Origin: Maricaulaceae bacterium EIL42A08
GTDB taxonomy: Bacteria > Pseudomonadota > Alphaproteobacteria > Caulobacterales > Maricaulaceae
Length of the DNA: 64,000 bases
Assembly: GCA_024178355.1 (NCBI GenBank)
Contig: JAMZNZ010000002.1
Span: 1,159,501-1,223,500, forward strand
Direction of reading: 5' to 3'
Below the pieces are notes generated by a model. The model was not told where the DNA came from. It searched no databases and saw only the letters and a program-made list of their open reading frames with translations. The translations under genes and the position numbers were made by a program. Below, piece after piece: positions 18,291 through 27,663 of the stretch (position 1 is its first letter; each line of letters starts with the position of its first letter).

Positions 18291-19013
18291 ATGGCCAAGT
18301 CGTTCCTTAAATCCGCGCCCGTGCAGGCAATCATCGGCACCCTTTTGGGGGCCTATATGGGGTTTGTGGGGGCCACCACACGCTGGGAGCGGCGCGGTGT
18401 TGAGCACATCACCCCCATTCGCGAAGGCCGTGACGGTCTGATCGGAACGATCTGGCACAGCCGCATTATGCTGAGCCCTTCGATATGGCCAAAGGGGGCC
18501 CAACCTCCCAAGGTCCTGATCTCGCGCTCAGGTGAAGGCGACGCCATCGCCCGGGCGGCCGCTGTAAACGGCGTCGGCGCCATTCGTGGTTCCTCGATGA
18601 ATCTGAGAAAGCGCGAGAAATCCAAGGGAGCTATGAGCGGCTTTAAACAGATGGTTCGCCATCTGCGCGACGGTGGCTGTATGGCGATCATGCCTGATGG
18701 CCCGCGTGGCCCACGCATGCGGCTGGGTCTCGGCCCGCTCATGATCGCTCAAATGGCCGGAGTTCCGATTGTCCCTGCCACCTGGTCCACGCGGTGGGGC
18801 AAGACCTTTAATAGCTGGGACCGCTTCATCCTGCCCTTTCCTTTCGGCAAGGGGATCATTGCTTATGGTGAGCCGATCACGGTGCCCCGCGATGCCACGC
18901 CTGAAACCCTGGAAGCCCTGCGCACAGAGCTGGAAGCACGGATGATTGCCCTGACTCACCTGGCCGATGAAGCGTGCGGGCGAATCAAAACTGAACCGGC
19001 GGAGCCACGCTGA
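18291..19013 (+). CDS. Lysophospholipid acyltransferase family protein (DUF374)
   Basis: A 240-residue protein of the DUF374 branch of acyltransferases. It has a hydrophobic N-terminus (APVQAIIGTLLGAYMGFVGA), the segment LIGTIWHSRI in the place of the usual catalytic His motif, SRSGEGDAIARAA, and MPDGPRGPRMRLGLG, which is diagnostic. These proteins sit in alphaproteobacterial lipid A loci, but a precise reaction is not established. The ATG at 18291 is used; an in-frame start at 18228 would add a charged extension not typical of the family. The stop TGA shares one base with the waaA ATG. Confidence 0.85.
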   Translation: MAKSFLKSAPVQAIIGTLLGAYMGFVGATTRWERRGVEHITPIREGRDGLIGTIWHSRIMLSPSIWPKGAQPPKVLISRSGEGDAIARAAAVNGVGAIRGSSMNLRKREKSKGAMSGFKQMVRHLRDGGCMAIMPDGPRGPRMRLGLGPLMIAQMAGVPIVPATWSTRWGKTFNSWDRFILPFPFGKGIIAYGEPITVPRDATPETLEALRTELEARMIALTHLADEACGRIKTEPAEPR

Positions 19014-20296
19014 TGCCAGTTCTGACGCTTCCTGCCTATCGCGTCGCGATGACCCTGGCTGCGCCCCTGCTCAGTGGCGTCCTGAAGCGACGGGCTCGCA
19101 ACGGCAAGGAAGATCCGGCCCGTCTTGGCGAGCGCAGAGGTCTTGCAAGTGCACCACGCCCGAAAGGTGCCCTCGTCTGGCTCCACGCAGCCAGCGTTGG
19201 GGAAAGCCTTGTTGCACTCAGTCTGGCTGAAGGGCTGGTTGAAGCGCGAAGCGATCTGTCGATCCTCATCACATCAGGCACGCTGACATCTGCAGCACTT
19301 GTAAAGAGGCGGGGCGTAGAGCGCACCGTGCATCAATTTCCACCGCTCGATCATCCCGCATGGGCCCGTCGCTTCCTGACGCATTGGCAACCGGATCTGG
19401 CGGTGTTTACCGAAAGCGAGCTCTGGCCCAACCTTATTGAAGAAACCCGCCGAACCGGGACGCCCATGGCCCTGGTCAATGCGCGTATGAATGACAAATC
19501 GGTTCGCAGCTGGCTGCGTGTCCCTGACACAGCAATGCACATCCTGAACAGTTTTGACTGGATTGGCGCAGCGGATGCGCGCACCCGGGACGGCATAAGC
19601 CTTCTGGCGGAGCGCGATATTCCCCTGGTCGGAAATCTGAAGCTGGAAGCTGGCCTGCCTGACCCGGCACCAGAAGTTCTTGCCCAAATCAAAACTGCGA
19701 TTGGAGAGCGTCCGGTTTTTGTCGCTGCCAGCACCCATGCCGGTGAAGAGGCGTTGATTGCTGCTGCATTGAGCGAGCTTAAGGCGCGCCATCGGGACGT
19801 CCTGATGATCCTGGCGCCGCGTCACCCTGAACGTGCTGATGAAATTGCAGATATTCTTACACAGGCTGGGCATGGCGTGGCCCGGCGCTCTTGCGGTGAA
19901 CTGCCGACACCGGACTCCTCGGTGTATCTGGCCGACACGCTCGGCGAGATGGCGCTCTGGTACGCTGCGGCACCGGTTGCGCTCATCTGCGGCAGCTTCA
20001 TCGCCGCCATTGGCGGGCACAATCCCATTGAAGCCACCCGCGCCGGTGCATCGGTGATTACCGGCCCCCACGTGGACAGCTTTGCCGACATATATTCAGC
20101 CTATGACGCGGTCGGCGCGCGGCTCGTCTGCCCTGCGTCGGCCACCGCAATTGCTGAGGCAATTTCCCAGGCCTTGAACGGCAGTGGCCCGTCGCTTGAG
20201 GCTGGCCAGGCCGCCCTGTCTTCCTTGCCCACCGGCGCGAGACCCGCAACGCTGGATGCTCTGTTAGCGCTTCTGGACAGTGGGGGGCGGCAATGA
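19013..20296 (+). CDS. waaA: 3-deoxy-D-manno-octulosonic acid (Kdo) transferase
   Basis: Transfers Kdo from CMP-Kdo to lipid IVA at the inner face of the cytoplasmic membrane. The 427-residue GT30 glycosyltransferase has an N-terminal membrane-associated helix, the catalytic Glu64 in HAASVGESLVAL, the TSGTLTSA motif, ESELWPN near residue 140, and the CMP-binding APRHPER and GGHNPIEATRAGA motifs. It is coupled at both ends: its start overlaps the DUF374 stop and its stop overlaps the lpxK start. Confidence 0.95.
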   Translation: MPVLTLPAYRVAMTLAAPLLSGVLKRRARNGKEDPARLGERRGLASAPRPKGALVWLHAASVGESLVALSLAEGLVEARSDLSILITSGTLTSAALVKRRGVERTVHQFPPLDHPAWARRFLTHWQPDLAVFTESELWPNLIEETRRTGTPMALVNARMNDKSVRSWLRVPDTAMHILNSFDWIGAADARTRDGISLLAERDIPLVGNLKLEAGLPDPAPEVLAQIKTAIGERPVFVAASTHAGEEALIAAALSELKARHRDVLMILAPRHPERADEIADILTQAGHGVARRSCGELPTPDSSVYLADTLGEMALWYAAAPVALICGSFIAAIGGHNPIEATRAGASVITGPHVDSFADIYSAYDAVGARLVCPASATAIAEAISQALNGSGPSLEAGQAALSSLPTGARPATLDALLALLDSGGRQ

Positions 20297-21303
20297 GGCC
20301 ACCAGCATTCTGGGATACCGATGCACCGCGCAGCTCAGCCGCGCTGACCCGGGCACTGCTCAGCCCGCTGGGCTGGATTTATGCTGCTGCCACGGCACGC
20401 CGCATTGCGAACACGACGCCGGCCCGCGCTCCGGTTCCGGTAATCTGTGTGGGCAATATAACGGTGGGCGGAACCGGCAAGACACCGGTCGCCATCGCCC
20501 TTCTGGATGCCGCAATCCGCCTGAGGCGCACCCCGGCGGCGCTATCGAGGGGCTGGAAGGGCAAGCTTGCCACGCCAGCGCGTGTTGATCCGGCGATCCA
20601 TACCGCCAGCGATGTGGGTGATGAACCGCTACTGCTTGCCCGCACAGCGCCCACCTATATTGATCCCGGTCGCATTCAGGGCGCGCATCTCTCCGCTGAA
20701 GACGGCGCGGATCTGATCGTCATGGATGACGGCCACCAGAACCCCAACCTGGAAAAAACCCTGTCCATCGTGGTTGTCGATGCAGTCGCGGGATGGGGTG
20801 CCAACAAGGTCGTACCGGCAGGCCCCCTGCGTGAGCCGGTCAGGGCCGGTCTTGCCCGTGCCGACGCGGTGATCGTGATGACGCCGGGTCCGGACTTTCA
20901 GCCTGACTGTCGCGCCCTCCAGCTTGAGGAGCTGGAAATCCCGGTCCTGACCGCCTGGCTGGAACCGGGCAATGCAGCTCCTGAAGGGCCCGTTCTGGCT
21001 TTTGCCGGGATCGGTCGCCCACAGAAATTCTTTGACGCGCTGAAAGCCTCCGGCGCAAAGCTGGCCGATGCCATAAGCTTTCCTGATCACCACACCTTCT
21101 CTCGCGCCGATATCGAGCGCCTGCGTGATCTGGCTGAAGATCACGGCGCAACGCTGATCACCACGGAAAAAGACTGGGTGCGCCTGCCCGGCGCGGTCCA
21201 GCCCGGCGTCACGACCTGGCCAGTGCGCGCCACATTCGCTGAACCGGCGCGGGTTGAGGCGCTGATCGAGATGGCGGTGGAACGGTTTAAGGCTCAGGGC
21301 TAA
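20293..21303 (+). CDS. lpxK: Tetraacyldisaccharide 4'-kinase
   Basis: Phosphorylates the 4' position of the tetraacyldisaccharide 1-phosphate to give lipid IVA. The 336-residue protein has a membrane-anchoring N-terminus, the P-loop GNITVGGTGKTPV at residues 54-66, the DDGHQNP motif and the C-terminal FPDHHTFSRADI plus TTEKDWVRLP. It overlaps waaA by four bases (ATGA), so the DUF374-waaA-lpxK set forms one translational unit. It converges on the small membrane-protein operon at 21326. Confidence 0.95.
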   Translation: MRPPAFWDTDAPRSSAALTRALLSPLGWIYAAATARRIANTTPARAPVPVICVGNITVGGTGKTPVAIALLDAAIRLRRTPAALSRGWKGKLATPARVDPAIHTASDVGDEPLLLARTAPTYIDPGRIQGAHLSAEDGADLIVMDDGHQNPNLEKTLSIVVVDAVAGWGANKVVPAGPLREPVRAGLARADAVIVMTPGPDFQPDCRALQLEELEIPVLTAWLEPGNAAPEGPVLAFAGIGRPQKFFDALKASGAKLADAISFPDHHTFSRADIERLRDLAEDHGATLITTEKDWVRLPGAVQPGVTTWPVRATFAEPARVEALIEMAVERFKAQG

Positions 21304-21325
21304 ACCAGCACTGCCGGTCCGAGGA

Positions 21326-22036
21326 TCATTCGCCCAGCTCCGCTTCAAGTTCATCCAGCACGGCCTGCGCACGCTGACGCTGGCTGGTATGCCAGGTCTG
21401 ATAAACATCCTGCATGGCCGTGAGCTGCTCCACCGCGTCAGCAAAGTCCGGATCGGCGGCCATGGCGTCAAAATCGTAACGCGCCCCGGGCTCACGCTCT
21501 CCACCGGGTGGCGTGGAGAACTGACGCGTGAAGGCTTGCATGTATTCGGTTTTGATCAGGCGCGCGTGCAGGAAGGTGTCGCCTGAGGCTTCCACCTGCT
21601 GGTCGTAGCGAAATAGCGCCCGCAGCAGCGCCTCATTCTCCAAGAGCGCCATGCGCCCGCTGGATTCAATCTCTGCAAAGGTGCTGGAGCGGGGAGCTGG
21701 TTCGCGATGAGTATAGCCGCGATAAAGGCCGTATTCGAACTGGTCGCGTGACTCTTCCGGCAAAAGGCCTTCATCCAGCGCGGTGCGAATGGTTCGAAGC
21801 GCAAAAAGGCTTCTCTCAATAGAGGCGAGGCTTCGGTCAGAATACTCGACAATCTCTTCAAAGTCGGCGTGCAGACGCTCGATCGTGGCCGCCCGCAGTT
21901 CAGCTTCCTGCCGCCCCTCATTCCACGCATTGATCTGAAAACCGATCACCACACCGGCGATCACGATGACGAACTCCACTCCGGCCGCCAGCCAGTTCTG
22001 GGTCTTGAGCGCGCGGGTCAGGTTGTCGAGGATCAT
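21326..22036 (-). CDS. Membrane-anchored protein, DUF6090-like, unknown function
   Basis: A 236-residue protein with one N-terminal membrane segment (about residues 17-35, VEFVIVIAGVVIGFQINAWNE) and a long, mostly helical, charged soluble region with a GRMALLENEALLRALF core. The N-terminus (MILDNLTRALKTQNW) is clearly related to that of the gene at 22744-23523. The families around this N-terminus are annotated DUF6090 and have no known role; the assignment is from memory. It is the last gene of a minus-strand operon and overlaps the preceding gene by four bases (ATGA). Confidence 0.65.
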   Translation of the reverse strand: MILDNLTRALKTQNWLAAGVEFVIVIAGVVIGFQINAWNEGRQEAELRAATIERLHADFEEIVEYSDRSLASIERSLFALRTIRTALDEGLLPEESRDQFEYGLYRGYTHREPAPRSSTFAEIESSGRMALLENEALLRALFRYDQQVEASGDTFLHARLIKTEYMQAFTRQFSTPPGGEREPGARYDFDAMAADPDFADAVEQLTAMQDVYQTWHTSQRQRAQAVLDELEAELGE

Positions 22037-22647
22037 CGGTCTGGCCCGGGGTCTGTTGCTTCCTGATCCCTTGAGGGTGGCTCGACTTCGAACGGGCGTC
22101 TCAGAGTTGCATATCGGTCGGCGAGGAAGTTGGGGTCGATTTCAGCAATGATAGGGCCAGCAACCTCATACATAGGCGTGTCCTGCCAGTTGGCTTCCTC
22201 CAGAGCCCACCAATGCTTTCCAAAGGCGCTCCCGAAGTAATTGGGTGACTGATTACGTATCGCGCGTTCAACTCGTTCGCGGGAGACAAGACCGGCCTCC
22301 CTTAAATCGAAGAGTATGCCCCATTGCTGCATGATCGTGACCATCTGGGTCTCTGCCATGCGTAATTGGGCGTCGGTCATGGTCTCCGGAGCGAGCACGG
22401 CAACCATCCAGGCATCGGCGACGTCGGTCTGGGTCATACCCAGTTCAATCATAACGGCGGTTTCTGCGCGGTTGACTTCGACGCCCAGTCGGGTGAGCGC
22501 AGCGTTCTGACGCACTTCAAAAATCAGCACGATCAGCCCAAGAAGAACCCCAAAGTTCGCAGCCAGGCTGAGCCACTTATTCGCTTCACCCCAATGGCGT
22601 ACTTTTGCACCGGTCTGGTTCGAGGACGCTGGGGTCTCACTATTCAT
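22033..22647 (-). CDS. Single-pass membrane protein of unknown function
   Basis: A 204-residue product from the ATG at 22647, which has a strong GGAGGG ribosome binding site that lies inside the preceding mini-ORF. One membrane segment is predicted at about residues 28-46 (LSLAANFGVLLGLIVLIFEV), followed by RQNAALTRLGVEVNRAETA and a helical domain rich in Met and Gln. It does not share the MILxN start of its neighbours, but the layout (one membrane helix, then a charged helical domain) is alike. Function unknown; probably acts with the two flanking proteins because all are coupled by overlaps. Confidence 0.62.
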   Translation of the reverse strand: MNSETPASSNQTGAKVRHWGEANKWLSLAANFGVLLGLIVLIFEVRQNAALTRLGVEVNRAETAVMIELGMTQTDVADAWMVAVLAPETMTDAQLRMAETQMVTIMQQWGILFDLREAGLVSRERVERAIRNQSPNYFGSAFGKHWWALEEANWQDTPMYEVAGPIIAEIDPNFLADRYATLRRPFEVEPPSRDQEATDPGPDR

Positions 22648-22747
22648 TTCTGCCCTCCGGCAAAGGTGCATTTGCGATCACGAATACCAGCGCGACGGCG
22701 TAGTCGTCCTGTTCGTGGATGGCTTTGAATATGTTTTGAAGGATCAT
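22640..22747 (-). pseudogene. 35-codon stump of a third MILQN-type membrane-protein paralogue
   Basis: Reading from ATG 22747 gives 35 residues beginning MILQNIFKAIHEQDDYAVAL, close to the start of the upstream gene (MILQNISRAIREQNYYAVAL). The similarity ends around residue 25 (FVIA) and the frame stops at TAG 22640-22642. Its start overlaps the stop of the upstream gene (ATGA), and its end overlaps the start of the next gene. So it is the 5' remnant of a deleted paralogue that still bridges translation between its neighbours, or a very short peptide gene. Confidence 0.7.
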
Positions 22748-23523
22748 TCTGTTACGAGCCTGCTCTCAGTGAGGCTCTCCATGCTCAAGAGCAGATCATC
22801 CAGATTGCTCAAAATGGTATCGAGGTCTGCGATCCGGCGCTGAAGTTTAGTAAGCAACTCAGGGTCGGTCCGCAACGAGCCGGCAATCTCACTTAAAACT
22901 TCGGGCGGCATCGGCAGTGTACACTCAAAACCGAATTCTATGGTCTCACGGCCGCCTGGTGGTGCCGGAGTGACCCGGTCACCGCAGACATCTCGCAGCG
23001 TCCTTTGCGCATGGCCAGGCACAAGCCCGCGAAAATGGGTGCGATATTCGCTGTCGCCGGGGTCGCTGAGATGAGCGTTATAAATGCCCGGCCCATACAA
23101 GAGGCCACTGACACGCAGAAAACCGTCGTCCTGAACAAGTGGAAGTGTACCCGTCGACACTAATTCATCATAGGCTGACCTAAAGCGCGGAAAGCCGGGG
23201 AACTGTGTTGCCCTGAATGCTGCAATCACCAGCACTTGATCCGAAACCGGCCGATTGCCACTGAGATCGCCAGCGACAACTTCGGCGTTCTCGATAACGA
23301 CATCATAGTAAGCCTGCGTATCAAGAATATTCAGGCGCTCCATCGCGAGGTCATCTCTCAAGCGCTCGGTGAGTTCCTCAGCACGCGCGATCACCTGCCG
23401 GTCTTCGTTCCAGGCTTGGATTTGAAAACCGATCACCACACCGGCAAGCACAATGATGAACTCCAGCGCAACGGCGTAGTAGTTCTGCTCACGGATCGCC
23501 CGAGAGATATTTTGAAGGATCAT
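22744..23523 (-). CDS. Membrane-anchored protein, DUF6090-like, unknown function
   Basis: A 259-residue protein from ATG 23523: an N-terminal amphipathic start (MILQNISRAIREQNYYAVAL), one membrane segment (about residues 20-38, EFIIVLAGVVIGFQIQAW), then a charged region with a mid-domain SAYDELVSTGTLPLVQDDGF and a coiled-coil-like C-terminus. Two cysteines (RDVCGDR, ECTLP) could form a disulfide. It is a paralogue of the gene at 21326 and the first gene of the minus-strand operon. An in-frame extension upstream to 23580 lacks support. Function unknown. Confidence 0.66.
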   Translation of the reverse strand: MILQNISRAIREQNYYAVALEFIIVLAGVVIGFQIQAWNEDRQVIARAEELTERLRDDLAMERLNILDTQAYYDVVIENAEVVAGDLSGNRPVSDQVLVIAAFRATQFPGFPRFRSAYDELVSTGTLPLVQDDGFLRVSGLLYGPGIYNAHLSDPGDSEYRTHFRGLVPGHAQRTLRDVCGDRVTPAPPGGRETIEFGFECTLPMPPEVLSEIAGSLRTDPELLTKLQRRIADLDTILSNLDDLLLSMESLTESRLVTE

Positions 23524-23590
23524 TGAGTTTGCCCTGACTGCCCTCTTACCAGCATGAGAGTGGCACACCTTGCAGCGCAAGTTTTATCTA

Positions 23591-23621
23591 CCCGGTGATG
23601 CTGACCGGGGTGAAACACCCC
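23591..23621. promoter_or_regulatory. Two overlapping, mutually exclusive inverted repeats in a divergent intergenic region
   Basis: CCCGGT (23591-23596) pairs with ACCGGG (23604-23609), and GGGGTG (23607-23612) pairs with CACCCC (23616-23621) over a three-base loop. The two stems share bases 23607-23609, so only one can form. They lie between the membrane-protein operon (starting at 23523, minus) and the acyltransferase (starting at 23674, plus). Neither is followed by a T tract. A regulatory role is only a possibility. Confidence 0.25.
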
Positions 23622-23673
23622 CACAGCACCACAGGGAAGACAATCACGCCAACGCGCGCTAATCCTGCACCCC

Positions 23674-24585
23674 ATGAGTTTTCTGCAGAGTCTTGGATTT
23701 CGCGCCGAAGCGCTGGGGTGGGACGCCTATCAGGGTCTGTTCCGCTCCATGAGCGTGGACCGCGCCAGCGATACCGGTGCCAGCCTGTTGCGCGCGCTGG
23801 GACCGAAATTCAGCGTCCAGCATATCGCGCGCACCAATATGCGCATCGCCTTCCCTGAAGCCTCAGACCATGAGCTGGATCGGCTATTGGTGGAGATGTG
23901 GGACAATTTCGGCCGCCTGCTGGGCGAGTTTCCCAACATTCATCGCTTTGATTTTTCAGACGATAGCGATCAAATCGAAACCGAGGGGCTGGATATCCTT
24001 CGTGAGCTGGACGCCAAGGGACAGCCGGCGGTTCTGGTCGGCGGGCATTTTGCCAACTGGGAGATGATGCCGGCAACGATCGTGCGCAATATGAAAGATT
24101 GCCGGATCACCTATCGCCACGCCAACAACCCGATCATCGACAAGCGCATCTGTGATCAGCGCCGGGCCTACGGCGTACAGATCCTGGCCCCCAAGGGTGG
24201 TAGCGGTGCCAAGGAGTTGATGGCGGCCCTGAAACAGGGGGCCTCCGTGGCGCTGATGAATGATCAGAAGATGAATGACGGCATCGCCGCGCCCTTCTTT
24301 GGCCGCGAGGCCATGACCGCGTCAGGCCCATCACGCATGGCGCTGCGCTATGATGCGCCGCTGGTGCCCATGTCGATCATCCGCAAGGATGGCGCGCGTT
24401 TTAAAATCACCGTCCATGAGCCGTTTGAAAAACCGGCCAAGGATGATCCTGATGCCATCCTGAAACTGGTCACCAAGGTGAACCAGTTCGTCGAAGCCGA
24501 CATCCGCCGCGCCCCGGCCCAGTGGTTCTGGGTCCACCGCCGCTTTGAAAAACCGCTCTACCGCAAGGATGCGGGATCGAGCTGA
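23674..24585 (+). CDS. Lipid A biosynthesis acyltransferase, LpxL/HtrB-like
   Basis: A 303-residue protein of the LpxL/HtrB/MsbB superfamily, which adds a secondary acyl chain to Kdo2-lipid IVA at the inner membrane. The catalytic HX4E motif is H125-E130 (HFANWE), preceded by PAVLVGG. The conserved DQKMNDGIAAPFFG and the late MSIIRKDGARF segments fit the family. The N-terminus is less hydrophobic than in E. coli LpxL. It lies in the lipid A block two units after lpxK. Its last 28 bases overlap convergently with the end of the M23 peptidase gene. Confidence 0.88.
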   Translation: MSFLQSLGFRAEALGWDAYQGLFRSMSVDRASDTGASLLRALGPKFSVQHIARTNMRIAFPEASDHELDRLLVEMWDNFGRLLGEFPNIHRFDFSDDSDQIETEGLDILRELDAKGQPAVLVGGHFANWEMMPATIVRNMKDCRITYRHANNPIIDKRICDQRRAYGVQILAPKGGSGAKELMAALKQGASVALMNDQKMNDGIAAPFFGREAMTASGPSRMALRYDAPLVPMSIIRKDGARFKITVHEPFEKPAKDDPDAILKLVTKVNQFVEADIRRAPAQWFWVHRRFEKPLYRKDAGSS

Positions 24586-25439
24586 AGCGTCTCGTTCGGG
24601 TCGATATAGCGGTTATGCCACTTGATGCGCCAGTCCAGATGGGCGCCGGTTGAGCGGCCACCGGCTCCGACCTGGCCGATCACATCGCCCTGAGCCACCA
24701 CATCGCCGACTTCCACGTCCACGCCGGACATATGCAGGAAGGCGCTGGTGAAGCCCTGACCGTGATCGATGAAGATCAGCCCACCCTCCCAGAACATGTC
24801 ATCATTGGCCAGCGTTACGACACCATCGGCCGGCGCGATAACGTCGGTGCCCGATGGCGCTGCGATATCAATGCCATAGTGTGGACGGCTGGGGTCGCCG
24901 TTATAGTAACGCTGAGAGCCGTAAACGCCCGTAATGCGTCCTTCGACCGGCATCACAAAGCCGGTCAGGAAGCCGGGCGTTTCCCATCGCGACTGGTAGG
25001 CGGCGGCTTTCACTGCCCCTTCCCGGCGGCTGCGGGCCGCGTCTTCTTCGGACAGCTGGTTATAGCGTCGCGGCGTGCCTTCGATCCGCTGGATATCGTA
25101 TTCGCGCTGTTCCACGGTGACGGTTTGCTCCCAGAAGGAGCCGCGCTGAAGATCAACACGCAGAACCGTTTCAGGTTCCGCATCGCGATCATGGCCGATA
25201 ACGACCCAGCCTTCATCATCAGCAGTCACGGAGATGTCGCCGAGCGACACCCGCGCGCCGGGATCGGTCTGGCACAAAAGGGCCGCACCCTGACGGTGAG
25301 CACCACTGCACCGGATCGGATCGGTGTCCGCGGCGCTGGTTGCTGCATCCAGGGAGTCGGCGATCAGGATTGCCAGCGCATCCACCTCAGCTGCGGCTGG
25401 CGTTGCCGCCAGCGCCAATCCCGCCAGCGCGCCAATCAT
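24558..25439 (-). CDS. M23-family metallopeptidase (LytM domain), secreted
   Basis: A 293-residue protein with a signal peptide (residues 1-18, cleavage near AAAEV), an Ig-like beta region (residues 40-110), and a C-terminal LytM/peptidase M23 domain. The domain has SRPHYGIDIAAPSGTDV, VIFIDHG-type and TGAHLDWRI motifs. The zinc ligand pair H-x3-D (HYGID) is intact. The last motif reads HLD instead of the classic HxH, a variant also seen in other alphaproteobacterial members, so activity on peptidoglycan is likely but not certain. Start ATG 25439 overlaps the stop of the DUF2093 gene (ATGA). Confidence 0.87.
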   Translation of the reverse strand: MIGALAGLALAATPAAAEVDALAILIADSLDAATSAADTDPIRCSGAHRQGAALLCQTDPGARVSLGDISVTADDEGWVVIGHDRDAEPETVLRVDLQRGSFWEQTVTVEQREYDIQRIEGTPRRYNQLSEEDAARSRREGAVKAAAYQSRWETPGFLTGFVMPVEGRITGVYGSQRYYNGDPSRPHYGIDIAAPSGTDVIAPADGVVTLANDDMFWEGGLIFIDHGQGFTSAFLHMSGVDVEVGDVVAQGDVIGQVGAGGRSTGAHLDWRIKWHNRYIDPNETLQLDPASLR

Positions 25440-25684
25440 TGGCTGCCACCCGGGTTGGGAGCCCCAGCCGGGCCGCCATGGCTTTCCAGCCAGCGCTTGG
25501 TGGAGGTCACACCATCCTTGTAGGCTTCCTGGTATTCAGCGCTCCAGTATTTCAGTTGCGCAATCGGAATCTGCTCTCCGGTCACTGCACACAGCACGTA
25601 AGAGCCAGGTTTCAGGATCAGATAGTCTGCGTCGCCGTATTCCAGCTGCGCCAGACCCGTGAAATCTTTATCAAAGCTGTTCAT
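25436..25684 (-). CDS. DUF2093 domain-containing protein
   Basis: An 82-residue protein with the DUF2093 pattern: [19 protein letters not shown], then [17 protein letters not shown] and QEAY. No function is known. The ATG at 25684 was chosen because GGAG lies five bases upstream; ATG 25699 is a possible longer start. It is translationally coupled to the M23 gene and divergent from mutL, a neighbourhood conserved in alphaproteobacteria around lpxK and mutL. Confidence 0.83.
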   Translation of the reverse strand: MNSFDKDFTGLAQLEYGDADYLILKPGSYVLCAVTGEQIPIAQLKYWSAEYQEAYKDGVTSTKRWLESHGGPAGAPNPGGSQ

Positions 25685-25782
25685 GGGATCTCCAGTCATG
25701 GACACAAAGCTATCACGGCTTCGCCTGTTTTATAAAGCGTGTTCGGCTTGACCGACTCAGCGCCCGCCGCGACTGTGACGCC

Positions 25783-27663
25783 ATGCCCGTCATTCGCCGC
25801 CTGTCCAAAGAAACCGTCAACCGGATTGCCGCCGGTGAGGTGATCGAACGCCCCGCCTCTGCGGTCAAAGAGCTTGTTGAAAACGCGCTCGATGCCGGGG
25901 CGACACGTATCGACATCTCGATTGAAGGCGGCGGCCTGACCCGCCTGGTCGTGGAGGATAATGGCTGCGGCATGGACCGCGAGCAGCTAGCGACCGCCAT
26001 CGAGCGCCATGCGACCTCCAAGCTGCCTGTTGGTAGCGACGGCGAAGATGACCTGCTCAATATCGGCTCCATGGGGTTCAGGGGTGAAGCCCTGCCCTCC
26101 ATCGGTTCAGTGGCGCGCCTGACCATCACCACACAGGACGCCGAGCTTGGCGAAGCGTGGGAATTACGCGTTGAAGGCGGCGAGGAAGAGGGCCCCCGCC
26201 CAGCTCCGTCGCTGGGCCGACGCGGCACGCGGGTGGAGGTCGCCGACCTGTTCTACGCAACACCGGCCCGCCTGAAATTTCTTAAAAGCGAGCGGGCAGA
26301 AAGCACCGCGGTGGCGGACGTCATAAAGCGGCTCGCGCTAGCCCGGTCTGATGTGGGCTTCTTCCTGACGGTGGAGGGCAGAAGCCGCATCAGCGCCCCG
26401 GCTGAAGACCACGACGATCCAGTGGAGGCTCGCCGCGCGCGCCTGTCGGCGATCCTTGGCGGTGACTTTGGCGAGAACGCGCTTGTCATTGATCAGGAGC
26501 GCGAGGGCGTGCGCCTGACCGGGCTTGCCAGCCTTCCCACCTATAATCGCGGTTCAAACCAGCACCAGTTTCTGTTCGTGAACGGCCGCCCGGTCAAAGA
26601 CCGTCTGATCGTGGGCGCGGTGCGCGGCGCGTATCAGGACTTTCTGGCGCGCGATCGCCATCCGGTGGCTGCGCTTTATGTCGACCTGCCACCCGGTCAG
26701 GTGGATGTGAACGTCCACCCGGCCAAGGCCGAAGTGCGGTTTCGCGATTCAGGGCTCGTACGCGGGCTGATCGTTGGAGCGCTGCGCCATGCGCTGGCAG
26801 GTGCCGGTCACCGCGCCTCCACGACCGTCGCGGGCTATGCACTGGGTCGTGCCCAGCCGCAGACGACGCCCGGCGCACCGCCACTGGCGCACGCTGGCGG
26901 CTGGGGCAATCGCCCGTCAGCGGGCTGGGAACAGTCCCTGCGCGACACTGCCCGTGACCCCGACTTCGGTGGCAATCTCGCGCCGGGCATGAGCGCGCGG
27001 GTGGAGCCCGACTATGACGCAGGCACGCCCCCGTCTCAGGACGGCTATGGCGAGCCACAGGAGCCACAAGGCGAAGCTCCCAGCTATCCGCTTGGCGTCG
27101 CCCGGGCGCAGGTTCATGCCACCTATGTCATCGCCCAGACCGATGATGGCCTGGTCATCGTGGACCAGCACGCGGCCCATGAGCGCCTCGTCTATGAGCG
27201 TATGAAAGCCCAGATCGCGGCCACCGGTGTGGCGCGCCAGTCACTGCTGGTGCCCGAGATTGTGGAGCTGGACGAAGCTGAAGCCCGCCGCGTTCTGGAA
27301 CGCGCCGATCAGCTGGCCGAACTGGGCCTGGTGATCGAACCCTTTGGCGCTGGGGCCCTTGCCGTGCGCGAAGTGCCGGCCCTCCTGAAACGTCTCAACG
27401 TCCAGGGCCTCATCCGCGATCTGGCTGACGAGATCGCCGAGTATGACGAAGCGCTGTCGCTGAAAGAACAGCTCGAAGAAGTGGTTGGCACCATGGCTTG
27501 CCACGGCTCGGTTCGCTCCGGGCGTCGCCTCACGGGCGAGGAGATGAACGCACTCCTGCGCGACATGGAAGCCACGCCCCATTCTGGCCAGTGCAATCAC
27601 GGGCGCCCGACCTATGTGGAGCTGAAGCTGGCCGATATTGAGCGATTGTTTGGAAGGCGGTGA
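25783..27663 (+). CDS. mutL: DNA mismatch repair protein MutL
   Basis: A 626-residue MutL. The N-terminal GHKL ATPase has [12 protein letters not shown] (catalytic Glu and Mg-binding Asn), VEDNGCGMD and [13 protein letters not shown]. The middle has a Pro/Gly/Gln-rich linker at about residues 340-440. The C-terminal dimerisation domain carries [12 protein letters not shown], which fits the DQHA-X2-E-X4-E metal motif of the nicking type of MutL, plus [11 protein letters not shown] and GQCNHGRPT. This fits mismatch repair without MutH. The ATG at 25783 gives the standard N-terminus ([20 protein letters not shown]). The stop at 27661-27663 overlaps the GTG of the next frame. Confidence 0.96.
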   Translation: MPVIRRLSKETVNRIAAGEVIERPASAVKELVENALDAGATRIDISIEGGGLTRLVVEDNGCGMDREQLATAIERHATSKLPVGSDGEDDLLNIGSMGFRGEALPSIGSVARLTITTQDAELGEAWELRVEGGEEEGPRPAPSLGRRGTRVEVADLFYATPARLKFLKSERAESTAVADVIKRLALARSDVGFFLTVEGRSRISAPAEDHDDPVEARRARLSAILGGDFGENALVIDQEREGVRLTGLASLPTYNRGSNQHQFLFVNGRPVKDRLIVGAVRGAYQDFLARDRHPVAALYVDLPPGQVDVNVHPAKAEVRFRDSGLVRGLIVGALRHALAGAGHRASTTVAGYALGRAQPQTTPGAPPLAHAGGWGNRPSAGWEQSLRDTARDPDFGGNLAPGMSARVEPDYDAGTPPSQDGYGEPQEPQGEAPSYPLGVARAQVHATYVIAQTDDGLVIVDQHAAHERLVYERMKAQIAATGVARQSLLVPEIVELDEAEARRVLERADQLAELGLVIEPFGAGALAVREVPALLKRLNVQGLIRDLADEIAEYDEALSLKEQLEEVVGTMACHGSVRSGRRLTGEEMNALLRDMEATPHSGQCNHGRPTYVELKLADIERLFGRR

